Notes under the pieces: model-generated
Databases searched by the model: none
Seen by the model: only the letters and a program-made list of their open reading frames with translations
What the model was told of the DNA's origin: nothing
Position numbers and translations under genes: made by a program
Part shown: positions 18,484-29,374 of the stretch, piece by piece
Numbering within the stretch: the first letter of the stretch is position 1
Layout: every line of letters begins with the position of its first letter
NCBI RefSeq assembly: GCF_000372725.1
Contig: NW_005200690.1
Coordinates: 632,773 to 665,172 of the forward strand
DNA length: 32,400 nucleotides
Reading direction: 5' to 3'
From: Emiliania huxleyi CCMP1516
Lineage: Eukaryota > Haptophyta > Isochrysidales > Noelaerhabdaceae

Positions 18484-18888
18484 ATGGGCGTTTGTCTCCT
18501 CCTGCTTCTGATAGCTCCGGCCAATGCATTTGGCCGCCGCGCCCTCCTCGCTGCGGCAGGCGCGAATGCATTCTCTGCCACTAGCGCGAGCGCAGGTGAC
18601 TACCTCAAGGTGTCCTGCACTCGCGATGACGACGCGTGCCTCTCGGCAAAACGAGCGGGAGCAAAGGCCGCCTTCGAGAACCTCAAGCCTCTGCCGCTCG
18701 CTGAATACAAGCGCTTGGGTGCGACCGCCATCTCCGCCCTCCGCGACCCGTCAGTCAAGATATCAGCCGACGAGAAGCCCGAGCTGAGGTCTTCTCTGTT
18801 CGGCGACTCGTACCTCACGATGCAATGCGAGAGTGGTGACAAAGCCTGTGCCGCGAAGCGACGGGAGAGAGCCAGTGGCGCGCGATAG
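18484..18888 (+). CDS. Small predicted thylakoid-lumen protein with paired C-x6-C motifs
   Basis: 134 residues from ATG 18484, which begins a clean signal peptide (MGVCLLLLLIAPANA|F); the frame is open back to 18382. After the predicted cut at Ala15 comes Phe16, the hallmark of plastid import in red-lineage complex plastids. Then FGRRALLAAAGANAFSATSA ending ASA|G looks like a twin-arginine lumen signal. The mature part (about 97 residues) begins and ends with related motifs: YLKVSCTRDDDACLSAKR (C45-x6-C52) and YLTMQCESGDKACAAKRR (C115-x6-C122). The Cys pairs could form disulfides in the lumen. I do not recognise the family. Location is inferred from the leader only. The leftward glycosyltransferase-like gene converges on this one. 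Confidence 0.72.
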   Translation: MGVCLLLLLIAPANAFGRRALLAAAGANAFSATSASAGDYLKVSCTRDDDACLSAKRAGAKAAFENLKPLPLAEYKRLGATAISALRDPSVKISADEKPELRSSLFGDSYLTMQCESGDKACAAKRRERASGAR

Positions 18889-19000
18889 CCAGACTAGCGC
18901 GGCCGCCCCATAAGTAAGGACGACTTTAAGTACGCAGCCACTATCATCTGCGTTAAAACTCCGGTGTCAACAAAAAAGGCGTGGGTTGGGTTAACGTACT

Positions 19001-20251
19001 TTAATAAACAAAGCGGCCTTTGGCCCATCTGTGCACGCGAGGGACAAAGGGCCCTGCCCGGTTGATGCTGCTCTCGTTACGCCATCCGGCTTCGCGCGAC
19101 CACACCACCGCCGGGAGGGCTGCTGGTACGAGGATGGGCCCTCTCCCACGCAGGTTCTGGTCGTTGCCGTGCGGGCAGAAGCGAAGTCCCGCCGCGTGCA
19201 TCGCGCAGAAGAGGACGTTCTCGGAGAAGGCCACCGGGTGAAAGCGACAGGTGGTGGTGAGGTTGCGGAGCCGCTGCTGGCAGGGGAGGAGCCCGCCGCC
19301 GCCCACCACCAGCCGGTCGAAGCGGTTGCCGCGAAGCTCCTCGAGCATATCGCGGAGCGCTGCCGCGGGCGCGCTCCAGAGGCAAAAGTCCGTGCTCTTG
19401 AGCCGGCACGCTGTGCAGGTGCTCACCCCGCCGCGGGATTTCACCTTGCCCCTCTGGTGCTCGTCGGCGGCGTGGCGCACGTTGCCCCACCCGTTGGGGG
19501 ATAGGAAGAGCGGCTTGTCGTATCCCTTCTTGAACCAGCGGTAGCTGCCCAGATCAAGTCGGATGCGGACCGCCGCACTGTACTCGACGCCCGTCTGCTC
19601 CTCGTGGCGCGACATCAGGTCGAGTCCGCCCAGCATGCTCGCCGTGTTCATCCGGATCTTGAAGAGGCTCTCGTTGAGGACTCCCCATGACCGCAGCCGC
19701 GGGTCCTCGTCGTGCTCCTCCGCCCGCTGGGTCTCCACCGTGACGGCCGTCGGCGCCAGCTTTCGCGACACCACGTCCAGGCACTCTCGCGAGGAGAGGC
19801 GCCGTGGTTGAGAGGACGCCGTGTCGAGCAGGCTCCACGTGTGGATGAAGACGTGGCACTCCTCAAACACCTGGCGGCACATCACCGTCTGGTTGAGGAG
19901 CTGCAGGCCCGCCTGGTATCAGAAAGGTGGCGTCAGATGCATGGTCTTCTTCATTCAGAGATACGAGAGCTCTTCAGGAGCCTGGAAGGCGTCCCGGCGG
20001 CAGGTGTCGCGAAGGTGGCCGCTAAAAACGAGTGCCGCGACCGGGCCTCGCAAAGCTTGCTCGCTGTGCTCATTTTTGGAATTCGGAAGGCCCTGAATGC
20101 GACAGGGCGGGCACTGAAGCGGCATGAGCTGTCGAGTGAAGGGCAGGGGTGAGACTTGTGGGACGCACGTCAAAAAAGAGGGAAATAAAAGTGCTCCAAA
20201 TAAGGTGCCCCTTCGGGTTCTGCGAATCCCCAGGGCCTCCAGGGCTCGCAC
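19001..20251 (-). CDS. Glycosyltransferase-like type II membrane protein
   Basis: Exon 1 is 20251-19982 and exon 2 is 19912-19001, joined over a 69-bp GC-AG intron (393 residues). Exon 1 starts with a short basic tail and a hydrophobic stretch (GTLFGALLFPSFLTCV), as in Golgi type II enzymes; ATG 20125 is an alternative without it. The pattern PVAALVFSGHLRDTC, then LLNQTVMCRQVFEECHVFIH and TWSLLD, then EYSAAVRIRLDL, matches algal and bacterial proteins annotated as polysaccharide or glycan transferases. In these the HTW strand and the later R-x-R-x-D-L are conserved. The C-terminal half has several Cys (STCTACRLKSTDFCLW, LPCQQRLRNLTTTCRFHPVA), probably disulfides. Donor and acceptor sugars unknown. 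Confidence 0.65.
19003..19008 (+). terminator. AATAAA motif, possible poly(A) signal
   Basis: This AATAAA lies 115 bp after the stop of the lumen-protein gene and overlaps the stop codon (TAA, 19003-19001 minus) of the convergent glycosyltransferase-like gene. Use of AATAAA is not established for this organism. Confidence 0.3.
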
Positions 20252-20304
20252 CTCAACCTCTCATAGACCAGCGAGAGGCTTAGAACTTAGGGTTCTACCC
20301 TGTT

Positions 20305-20408
20305 GCGCTTCGACCAACTAGGCCACCTTTTGCGCAAAATGATTTGTTAGAACCACTAGGCCTTTTGCCAAAAGGCGGCCTAGTTGGTGGCCTAGTTGGT
20401 CGAAGCGC
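20305..20408. repeat. tRNA-like inverted repeat
   Basis: GGTGGCCTAGTTGGTCGAAG plus CGC (23 bp) is present on the plus strand at 20386-20408 and perfectly on the minus strand at 20327-20305, with a 58-bp spacer. The arm contains TGGCCTAGTTGG, a match to the RNA polymerase III box A of tRNA D arms. An inner palindrome (GGCCTTTTGCCAAAAGGCGG at 20359-20378) and an extra GGCCTAGTTGGT lie next to it. No full cloverleaf can be folded: the minus copy continues into AGGGTAGAACCCT, a hairpin with too small a loop. Best read as a tRNA-derived SINE or tRNA fragment. Confidence 0.5.
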
Positions 20409-20622
20409 CGACCTTTAGGCCAAAACTTAGATATTCTTATCTTTTTGCCCCCCTCCGAGACTGGAGACAGAACCCCAGAGATACATACTTCAAAGGGACT
20501 GCCCCCCGCCCCCGCTTGCCCTGCCTGCGCAGGATAGCGTGCCCCGATAACGGCGACACTTAGCGAGGGTCACTGCGCAAGGAGAGGGTGCGAAGCCTTT
20601 TCTTTTTTGTCCTCTCGGGGGA

Positions 20623-21160
20623 ATGTTATCGGACGGGATTCGGGATGGGGTGCGGCAGTACGTGACAGGTGAGAAGGTGGCGCCGCTCTCGCGGCGCGAC
20701 GTCTACATCCTGTTGCGCGTCGCCGACCGCGTGTGGTGGAGCTGGAACTACTTCGGGTTCAACGAGTTCGACCCCGAGGGTGACCGCTTCTACCGCCACG
20801 TGCGCGATTGGCTTCGCATGGAGACGGATGACGGTGCCCCGCACTGGGTGCACTCGCTCCGCGCCGTGCAAGCCGAGCAGGACAGCGAGTACTCGTCCGA
20901 CGAGGAACGAGGCACGTCCGACCAGGACGACCGCGGGCCCGCGTACGAGTCCGACGACGACGATGGTTACGACCGCATCGCAAACGACGACCTCGATGCG
21001 CTCATGCGCTGCTTTGACGACAAAGATGCCGCGCTTATCGCGCTCGCGCGTCACCTCGAGTCTCTTCCCCACTGCTTGCCAGGACGCAGGAGAGGTGACT
21101 TGGGCCACCAAGAATTGGCCGGGCTGCAGAAGCAGCGTATCTACATGCGCGAGACACAAT
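20623..21160 (+). CDS. Hypothetical acidic protein, 3' end uncertain
   Basis: ATG 20623 begins MLSDGIRDGVRQYVTGEKVA, followed by LSRRDVYILLRVADRVWWSW, FDPEGDRFYRHVRDWLRMET and an acidic tract (EYSSDEERGTSDQDDRGPAY, then ESDDDDGYDR). Composition is protein-like to about 21100 (LDALMRCFDDKDAALIALAR). Beyond about 21160 the open frame runs into simple repeats and the dispersed repeat at 21369, so the true end or a splice site lies before that. I do not recognise the family. A T-rich stretch (20598-20610) precedes the start. Confidence 0.55.
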
Positions 21161-22208
21161 CTCAGTCGTTCACACACACGAAAGAGAATCTCACACACGG
21201 GTCACGGCCATCGCACAGCCTAAATCCCATCTCGTCTCAGAGTTTGACCGTTTTATTTATTTATTTATTTATCGCACAGCAGATTGTGAATCCCGAAGTC
21301 CGCGCAACGATTAGCTTGGCTGTGAAGATTCTTATTTCTGCCCCGCGGATTTCTTTCTTCGTGTTAGAGCCAAAAAAAGAAAGAAAATGGAGACCCCAGG
21401 GATGGGAGGACGGCACGCCGCCACCACACAGGGATTTTAAGGAGAGGGGTGGTGATGCGCTAGCCGTCGCCCACCCTAGGGCGTCCGCCTCTTCCTATCT
21501 CTCTTCGCAGTCTCTCGCCGATTCTCGCTGCAACCTTCATGCCACCTCGCGGTCGTCCCACTCTCGTCGTTCTCTCTCTTGTCGCTTCTTCCTCTGTCGC
21601 GTCGCTCTCCTCTGCCTCGTTCTGCGACGGCGCCGCCGCCTGCCGCTCCCTTGCTCTCGCTGCTTCTCTCGCCTTTCGTCGCAGCTCTGCCCTCCTCGCG
21701 GCATATTTTGGCCCCTCGAGTTTATCGAGCTCTCCTCGCGCAAGGACGACTCTTCTGACGCCCACTCGGATCATTCATTTGTCGCCAAGTCATATCGTTG
21801 CTCAGGTCCACTCTCTCTTCTACCGACCGCGTCGAACTCATCGGCGCGGGCTCTCTCGGCTACGGGACCGGCCCCAGCTTCGGCTGAGGGCTAACAAGCT
21901 GCCGAGCCCAAATCACTGTGAGAGTCGTGATTTCTTGTTGGTTAATAAAAATCTCTCTCTCTCTTCGAACACTTGTACCTCCACGGATGATGCTGGCGCT
22001 GGGGTCTCCTTCGGGTGTATCGTGACAGCTGACGACGGGATATTACCACAGGTGTTTCATCCTCCTCGGGTTCGTCTTCCCCGGCTTCCTGCCGTTCCAC
22101 CTCGAGACCTCGAGACCTCGAGACACGAAGGCTTTCAAAGCGGCGCCCTTCAGCCCACCTCGCACGCGAGACCCCGTCGTTCACTTCGCACGCGCGACCG
22201 AAGCCGTC
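21161..22208. other. Mostly non-coding; simple repeats upstream of kinesin
   Basis: Holds a (TTTA)n run at about 21251-21272, a dispersed repeat at 21369-21442, a TC-rich stretch at 21480-21760 and a CTCTCTCT run at 21950-21964. The plus frame over 21539-22258 is Ser/Arg-rich without domain signals. A minus frame (21774-21460) has a charged helix-like stretch (YAARRAELRRKAREAARARE) that could be an exon of an unseen gene, but no start or splice context supports it. CTCGAGAC is repeated three times at 22099-22123. Confidence 0.45.
21369..21442 (+). repeat. Dispersed repeat, copy 2 of a pair with 4846-4925
   Basis: Plus-strand order is an AAAGAAAGAAAA tract, GGGATGGGAGGACGGCACGC, CCACCACACAGGGATTTTAA. 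It lacks seven bases (GTCGCCG) present in copy one after GGCACGCCG. It lies downstream of the hypothetical gene at 20623. Confidence 0.75.
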
Positions 22209-25200
22209 ATGGCGAGCGAGGCCATCCAAGTCGTCGTCCGGGTTCGCCCCCCCAATAACAAGGAGAAGAGCGAGGGCACCCTTCCCATCGTGACCACCTC
22301 GACCGAGCGGCAAGAGGTCTGCCTCATCCGCGGCACTGGCCATCGCGCTCAGAGGAACATCTTCAAATTCCAGAATGTCTTCGGCTCGTTTAGCACCCAG
22401 CAGGTGCGTGCAGCTCATGACCGGACCTGAGAAAGCGTGAGACATCCAAGTCGCCCGTTCCTTCTCAGGATGTGTTCGACAGCACCATGCTGCCGATCCT
22501 CGGCGACGTGCTACGCGGCTATGAGTCCACTCTCTTTGCGTACGGCCAAACCGGCACGGGCAAGACGCACACGATCGAGGGCCGGATCGACATCCCCGAG
22601 GAGATGGGCATCATCCCGCGCGCCGCCGAGCACATTTTCACCGCGCTGCAGGGCGAGCACGTTCTGGAGAGCACCTGCACCGTCTCGTATCTCGAGATCT
22701 ACAACGAGGTGCGGCGCAGCGTGGAGATGGCGCTCTGTCGCTGACCTGAGCACTGCACCACACCAGATACCCGTCACCCTACCGGACACCCGCCCTCCCG
22801 TGTCGTTCTCATGCACATCTCTTGCTTATGGGGTGGCAGAGGAGGATGCTCGCACCTGTCCGCTTGCCGTCCGCTGCCAGCCCTCCACCTCTTGGTGTAT
22901 CGCTCTACGCCGCCCTGGCGCCACCGCTCCTCTCACCAAGTGCCGCCCTGGTCCAGGTGCTTCACGATCTCCTCTCGCCAGCGGACGAGCCTGGCGCGAA
23001 GCTCGCCATCGTCGATGACAGCAAGCAGGGCAAGGGCGTCCACTGCGCCGGTTTGCTCACGCACGAGGTCAACACCCCCGAGGACGTGCTTCGCATCCTG
23101 CGTGCAGCCCAAGACCGCCGCAAGATCGGAGAGGTGCGGGGCGAGGGGCGATCGGGAGCGGGCAAGGAGTGGACGGAAAAGAAGCCGGTGGGCGAGGGGC
23201 GTGCGGGAGGGGAGTGGGCGGGAGACGAGTGGGCGGGAGACGAGTGGGCAGGTGGCATCTTGCTCCCATGAAGCCTCTTCTCGCCCCCTCCTCAGACCAA
23301 GATGAACAAGGAGTCGTCCCGCTCGCACTGCCTCTTCACGCTGACCGTCAACCTGCGCGAGAAGACGCCCGATGGGATGGAGATTGCGCGCGTGGGCAAG
23401 CTACACATGGTCGACTTGGCGGGCAGCGAGTGTGCCAAGACCTCGGGCGTGGGGGCGCAGGACCGCACGCGCATGCGCGAGGCGATGAACATCAACCAGT
23501 CCCTGCTGACGCTGGGTCGCGTCATCACGTCGCTGCGCGAGAAGCAGGGCCGCATCCCGTACCGCGACTCCAAGCTGACTCGCCTGCTGCAGGCGCGACG
23601 CTGCCCGGAGTTGGTGCTTCCTCTCAGGCAGGGGTGGGCTCCATAGCGGAGGCAGGCAGCCGCTCCGCGTGGCATTCCCCAAGCCCGGGTCCCAGAGCCC
23701 CTAAGCTGGCCTCCCACGCCCCCCCCCCCCCCCCCCCACACCACCACCTCCCTCTGCAGGAGAGCCTCGGCGGGCGCTGCAAGACCTGCATCATCGCGAC
23801 GCTCTCTCCCTCCATCCTCTGCTGCGAAGAGTCGCTCTCCACGCTCAACTACGCGCAGAGCGCCCACGGCATCGAGAACAAGCCGGTGGCCTCGCAGCGG
23901 ATGATCACCACCCCGCGGGACCGAGGCGCGGGCGGGCCCAACATGGAGGCGACGAGGCTCAACTGCGGCGTCGGCGCGGACTCTTTCGTCGAGATGGAGT
24001 GCCGATTGCAGTACATGGAGGCGCAGGTGGAGGAGGCGCAGAGCGCTCTCGCCCGCAAGCACACCACTGAGCAGGCGGCGGTGCAGCGCGCGGAGACGGT
24101 GGAGAAGGATCTGGACAGCACGCGGGAAGCGCTGCAGGTCGGCCCTGATCAGATGGGCGCTCCGAGCCGTTTCACCTCCTGCTCCGCCACATGTCCCTCA
24201 CTCACCCCCTCCGCTGGCACCGCCTCCGCCCCCCCATCCCTTCCACCCCCTCCCTCTTCATGATGGCCTCCAGTCAGCCTCTCGCCACCTTCCTCTGACA
24301 CCCTCTCTCCACCTTGCTCCCCCACTCCCTCATTCCTCCATCGCCCTCGCCCCAGGAGTCCCAAGTCTCGCTCAGCCTCGCCAAGGAGGAGAAGGAGCAA
24401 GTCTCGGGCGAGCTGACGGCCACCAGGTGTACGCCACTTGCCCCGAGCCGAACCCGCCGCCCCTGAGTCTGCCCTCCGGCAATCGCGACTGTATCACCAT
24501 CAACCCAGCAAACCCGCGACCGCGGCTACACCCCTCACCCCCGCCCTCCCCCCACCCCATTTGGACCCGGATCCCTTGCCTCCTGCTCTTCCTTCCAGGT
24601 GCACGCTCTCCCAGCGCGAGGCTGTGCTCAACGCCACGCGCGAGAGCCAGCAGGCCTTGCTCCACGAGAGCGTCGGCGTGATGCGCGACCTGGAGGACAG
24701 CCTCGGCCAGGGCGACAAGATGCACGAGCGGCTGCAGCAGCTGAGCGCCGAGGAGGGCACCCGGCGCGCCGCCGCTTCGGAGCACGCCGCGGCCACCGCC
24801 GCACTGCTGGGCAAGGCGCGGGAGTCCATCGTCGACCACGCCGCGCGGCAGGCCGCCCTGCGCGCGAGCATCGCGGAGGCCGCGGCCGCGACGCGCGATC
24901 ATGGGGTGGCCAAGCTGATGGAGCTGCAGGCCCTCGCGGCCAGCCTCGGAGGAGCGATCACCGCCGGAGCGGGCGAGGTGGGCGCCGCCCACACGGCGCA
25001 GGGCGAAGCGGCTCGCGGGCGGCGCGAAGCCTCGCACGCGGCAGAGGGCCAGGCCGGCGTCGCCTTGGGCGAGCTGGTCGCCGCGGCAGTGGCGGAGATT
25101 GGCGCGGGGCTCACGCGCCTCGCGGGCGCTGCCGAGAGCGCGGAGGCCGCCGCCACCGCGTGGACCAGCGAGGCGCTCGCTGCGGTGGCGGCCGCCCGGA

Positions 25201-28200
25201 TGCAGAGCGACCTGCTGCAGGCGGAGCTGCAGGAGAAGCTGTCCACGAGCGCCGCTGCCGCGGCGGCTGGGCTGCGCGGGGAGGAGGCTGCGCGGGGCGA
25301 GGAGCGGACTCAGCTGCAAGGCGCGGCGGCGATGCTGCGCCGCCAGCGCGCAAGTGAGGAGTCCCTCGGAGCCACGCTCGACGCCGCCGCGGCGGAGCGC
25401 GCCGAGCATGAGACTGCCCAGGCGGCGGCGCTCAACGCGCAGGTCCGCGGGCTGTCGGTTGCGCAGGCGGCAGGCGCCGACGCACAGGCCGCTGAGAGGG
25501 CGGCGGTGGCGGCTGAGCTCGACGCTGTGGGTGCCGAGGCGGCGGGCGGCTGCGCGGACGCACGGGAGCGCCTCGCTGTGCAATCTGCTGCGCTTCGCTC
25601 CGCCGTCGGCGCACACCGTGAGGGGGCGGAGAAGCAGGCCCTGAGCCAGCACACCGCGCTGCTCACAACCACCGTGGCCGCAGTCTCCGCCGTCGACCAC
25701 GGCATCGTCCCCGTCGCCGCCGCCGCGCACGCGGCCCGGCGCGAGGCGCTCAACGCCGTGGCGGCCGAGCAGGCGCGCGGCAACGCCGAGGACACGGCCA
25801 AGGCTCAGCTCGATGCCCTCGAGCAGCAGCGACACCTCGCGAGCGAAGACGTGCTCAAGCGCTGCGCGGATGCGCAGCAGGCGCTGACTGGCGCGGTGGA
25901 GCGGTTGCGGGCGACCAAGCAGGCAGAGGGCTCGCTGCGCGACCACCTCGCGAGCGCGCGGGCGGGCGTTGCGGCGGCTGCCGCGGCGCAGGAGGCGGAG
26001 CTGCAGGCGAGCGTGTGCGACGCGCTGACCGAGGCGATGCAGACGGCGGACGCGGCGGCGGCCGCAGAGCGCGCTGAGCAGGCAAAGGCCATGGCGTCGG
26101 CCACAGCCGCCGTGACGGGCGGCGTGGACGCTGAGTGTGAGCGGCTCGCAGCGCAGTGTGCCATCATGGAGGAGACCCTCTCTGGACACCGACGCGACGG
26201 CGAGAGCGCAGCGGAGGCGGCGCAGAAGGCGGCGATCGGCGCGGCCGACGCTTCGGTAGAGGCGGGCATCCAGGCGCAGCTTGCGGCGTCCGCGGCGACG
26301 GAGGCGGCGCTGCGCTCCACTGTCGACGAGTTCAAGGCGGGCCGCGCGGCGGCGATGGAGGCGATGATGGCCGGAGTGAAGGCGATGCTCGCCGAGCAGC
26401 TCGCTGGGCTCGAGGGGTCGCTCGACAGCCGTGTGGCGGGCCTGCTCCAGCAGCAGGCCGAGGCGAGCGCCCAGAGCCGCGCGCTGCGTGAAGAGGTGAA
26501 GGCCAAGCACGTGGCGGCGGGCGAGGTCGCCGCCGGCTGGGGCGAGTCGAACCGGCTCGTCTCGGCCGCCCTCGAAAGGACCATCCAGAGCGATGGCGAG
26601 GGGCAGGCGGCGCTGCGGGCCGCCGAGGCCCGCTACCGTGCGTCCGCCGAGACGGCGGCCGAACACGCCTCCGCATGGGCCGCCAGTGGCGACGCGGCCG
26701 CGGCCAAGGCGCGCGACGCGGCGAGCAGCGCAGCCGGCGTGATCGGGCTGGTTCGCGAGGCGGCGGCCGGATATGAAGCGCTGGCGGCCAAGGAGGAGGG
26801 CTGCGTTGACGAGTGGTCTCGTCAGGGCGAGGGCGTCTCGGGCGAGATTGACGCTCAGATCTCGGCCTGCGCGTCGCTCGAAGGCGTGGCCGGTGCCGCG
26901 ACGGCCGAGGCGGCCGCGGGGCTGGTGGCCATGCAGGAGGTGTGCGCGGGCTGGGGCGAGAGCAGCCGGGCGGTCTCGGCCGCCATCGCGCGCGAGATCG
27001 CCACCGACGAGGAGGTCGAGCAAGCCATGGTCGCCGCCGAGGCGCGCTTCTCCACCGCCGCGGCCGCCGTCGGCGAGCAGGCGGCTGCGTGGTCGGCGAG
27101 CGGCGAGGCGGCGAGCGCTGCCATGGACGCCGCCGCGGCTCAGTCGGACGATGTCGCCGCACGCGAGGCCGTCGTGCTGACGCGCGTCGAAAGCCATGTT
27201 GCCGCGGCCGGCGGTGCAGCCACCCGCTGGGCCGAAGCCGGCGATGCGACGCACGCGGCGCTCTCCACCGCGATGGATGGCGCCACGACGATCATGAGCA
27301 GCGCGGCCGTGTGCCAGGCGGCGGCCGTGCAGAAGGCCCAATCGGCGGGCGCGGGGCTGGCGGCCATCTGCGCAGAGAGCGAGGCGCTGCAGGCGTGGGA
27401 GCAGGCCGCCACGCGCGAAAACGACGCGGCAGAGGCCCGCCTCCAGGGCCTGCTCGAGGCGGCGGCTGCAGCGGACGCGAGCGTGGCCGACGCGGTGGAT
27501 CACTGGGGCGCGCACTGCACGGCGGCAGCCTCTCAGTGCGAGGCTGCCGTGAGCGCCATCCCGGCGCTCGCGGCCGAGGCCGCCTCGACGGCCGGTGCCG
27601 AGGCCGCGCAACAGAGTCACAACGTCGCCGAGCTCGAGAGGGCAGTGGTCGCCGAGACACAGGCGGCCGCGGCGCGGCGCGCCGCCGCCGCCGACGTGGA
27701 GGCCGCAGAGTGGGGCGCCGCCGAGGCTGCGCTCTCGGAGCGGTGCGAGGCGCTGCGCGCGCGCGCCGCCGAGGGCGAAGCTGCCTCCGCGAGCACCGCC
27801 GCCGCCGCCTCATCCGCGCTGCGCGAGTGGGGCGAGGCGCTGACAGCCACGCAGGAGGAGCAGCGGGGCGAGGAGGAGCGGCACGGGGAGGCGGCGGGCA
27901 GCTCGCTCGAGGGCGCCTCGTCGGCCGTCGCCACCTTCTGCACCGACGTGCTGCACGCTGCCGAGGCGGTGCCCCCGGAGGAGGCCCGCGAGGCGCGCCC
28001 GGAGCGGAGCGAGGAGAAGCTGCGCGCCCTCTGCCTCACCACCGAGCAGGAGCGTGCCCTCGAGGCCTCCGCCGTAGCCTCCGCCGCCTCCGGTGCTGCC
28101 GGCGCCGCAACGCCGCAACGCCGGCGCGCTGCGGGCGGCGACGGCGAGGCGGGCATCGAGAACGTGCCGCTGCCGAGCGCATCCGAGAACAGCTCCGTCT

Positions 28201-28301
28201 CGCGCCTCCCGACCGCGTCGCGGAGCATTCGCGCCAAGGCCCGCGCCCTCGCCGCCATCCCCGGCGCCTCCCCACTGAGGCAGCTGTCCAACCTGAGCTG
28301 A
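22209..28301 (+). CDS. Kinesin-5 (BimC/Eg5)-type motor with very long Ala-rich coiled-coil tail
   Basis: A plus-end microtubule motor; kinesin-5 proteins cross-link and slide spindle microtubules. Exons 22209-22403, 22469-22708, 22957-23133, 23296-23592, 23760-24137, 24356-24426 and 24599-28301 give 1686 residues in phase; five introns are GT-AG and the one after 23592 is GC-AG. The motor shows [10 protein letters not shown] (7-16), [10 protein letters not shown] (P-loop 91-98), NKESSRSH (switch I, 208-215), DLAGSE (switch II, 244-249), [31 protein letters not shown] and [18 protein letters not shown]. These match Eg5 more closely than other kinesins. The tail (430-1686) is longer than usual and Ala/Glu-rich. 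It contains two related segments near 26533-26712 and 26944-27124 ([20 protein letters not shown] against [20 protein letters not shown]). It ends [14 protein letters not shown]. Kinesin identity is certain; the subfamily is likely. Confidence 0.93.
23719..23737. repeat. Poly(C) tract of 19 in a kinesin intron
   Basis: An uninterrupted run of C just upstream of the acceptor at 23758-23759. It acts as part of the pyrimidine tract for exon 23760-24137 and is a likely site of length variation or assembly error. Confidence 0.9.
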
Positions 28302-28397
28302 GCCGACCGCCGAGGCCGGGCTGCGATCGCCGGCGCCCTATTCTCTGCCAGACCGGGCTGCTGAGTATCGAAAGCCGAGCCGCCAGCCGGTGCGGGT

Positions 28398-28550
28398 GTG
28401 CCTGTTGAAGAGAGGATCCGCATCAGGCTGTGCTTTCTCGAGCATGCGAGACACAGACCAAGTGAGTACGTTGCCCGCCGCTGTGGCAGAGGCGCATTCC
28501 ATGCAGCATGTGTAGACTGGCTGGACGCCACCTTCCGCCAGGGCTGGTGC
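28398..28550 (+). pseudogene. Possible RING-like gene fragment
   Basis: The plus frame reads RRCGRGAFHAACVDWLDATF, reminiscent of the middle of RING or PHD fingers, especially the FANCL type (C-x-F/Y-H-x2-C-x3-WL). The upstream Cys pair and the downstream CPxC are not found; the frame runs into GTTAAC palindromes. A consensus donor (AAGTGAGTACG) sits at about 28461. It may be one exon of a broken or unannotated gene. Confidence 0.25.
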
Positions 28551-28660
28551 GTTAACGTTAACACGGTGTTCAAAAACGTTAACGGTTAACACACCATCAC
28601 AGCCGTAGATGTGTTCTCAAACGTGTTAACACCGCCCCTCGGGAGGTGTTATGTGTTAAC
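28551..28660. repeat. Cluster of six GTTAAC palindromes
   Basis: GTTAAC occurs at 28551, 28557, 28578, 28585, 28625 and 28655, mostly as GTTAACAC or its reverse. ACACCGCCCCTCGGGAGGTGT near 28630-28650 can fold into a hairpin. Nothing similar is seen elsewhere in the window. From here to 29374 I see no convincing gene. Confidence 0.7.
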
Positions 28661-29374
28661 CCGCCGTCCGTAACCGTAAGGGGGCGCGAGCAACGCGTTT
28701 CTCCAAAAGCAGCGTGTTTCCCCGGAGCGTTGCCACCGACGCGCCACTGCGGCGAACGTTTCTGAGGCTGACCGCAGCACGATGTCGAACGATGTGAACC
28801 GCAGCAAAACTGACCCCAGGGATTCCTGCTCGGGGCTATAACGGAACTGATCGTGAAAACTCCCTACACTAAGTGGTTTCGTCGCCAAGCATAACGCTTA
28901 GACGTCCCTGTGAAGACTGAAGTTGCACGGACGAACGACGGGAACCCCGTTTTAGAGCTCGTTACCTTCTCTGCCACAACGGCTCTGCCTCGTCGTTCCT
29001 GCGTCGTCGTCGCTGAGCCAGTGCGATGGTCAATGGCGCGCCGCGCGTCGGGCTCTGCCCGGCCGATTCGCTGCCCAGTGGCCATGCGAAGGTTGCGGGC
29101 GTCTCGCTCTACCCACGCGCGCGTCTCAGGAATGCGGCTGTGTCTTTTGAGTCCGGCGCCGCCCGTTCGACTCTTGCTGTCGCCCTCGCCGAGTGTTTGT
29201 CAAGCTTCCGCATGACGTGACGCGCCTCCTCCTTATTTCCAGCGCATTTGCCGCTCAGTAGGTGCGCCAACGAGTCGACGCCTGTGGCGGCTCACTGTCT
29301 TCTTGTGTCCAATCGTCCCAGTCTCTCCGTTCTCCGATTCTCCTCCTTGCCTCGCGCGCCTCTTTTGCGGCCGC

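Noticed and set aside
20260..20330. Intact tRNA gene on the minus strand
   Set aside because: Box A matches well, but the anticodon arm folds to a three-base loop and no box B or paired acceptor stem follows.
21539..22258. 239-residue plus-strand frame upstream of kinesin
   Set aside because: Ser/Arg-rich translation of a TC-rich tract and simple repeats; its end overlaps the kinesin start in another frame.
24372..27620. 1082-residue minus-strand frame opposite the kinesin tail
   Set aside because: Arg/Gly/Leu-rich antisense of an Ala/Glu coiled coil, with no domain signals; the plus-strand exon continues a kinesin in phase.
28660..29374. Possible small genes between kinesin and the transposon
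   Set aside because: Short frames on both strands lack recognisable motifs or start context.
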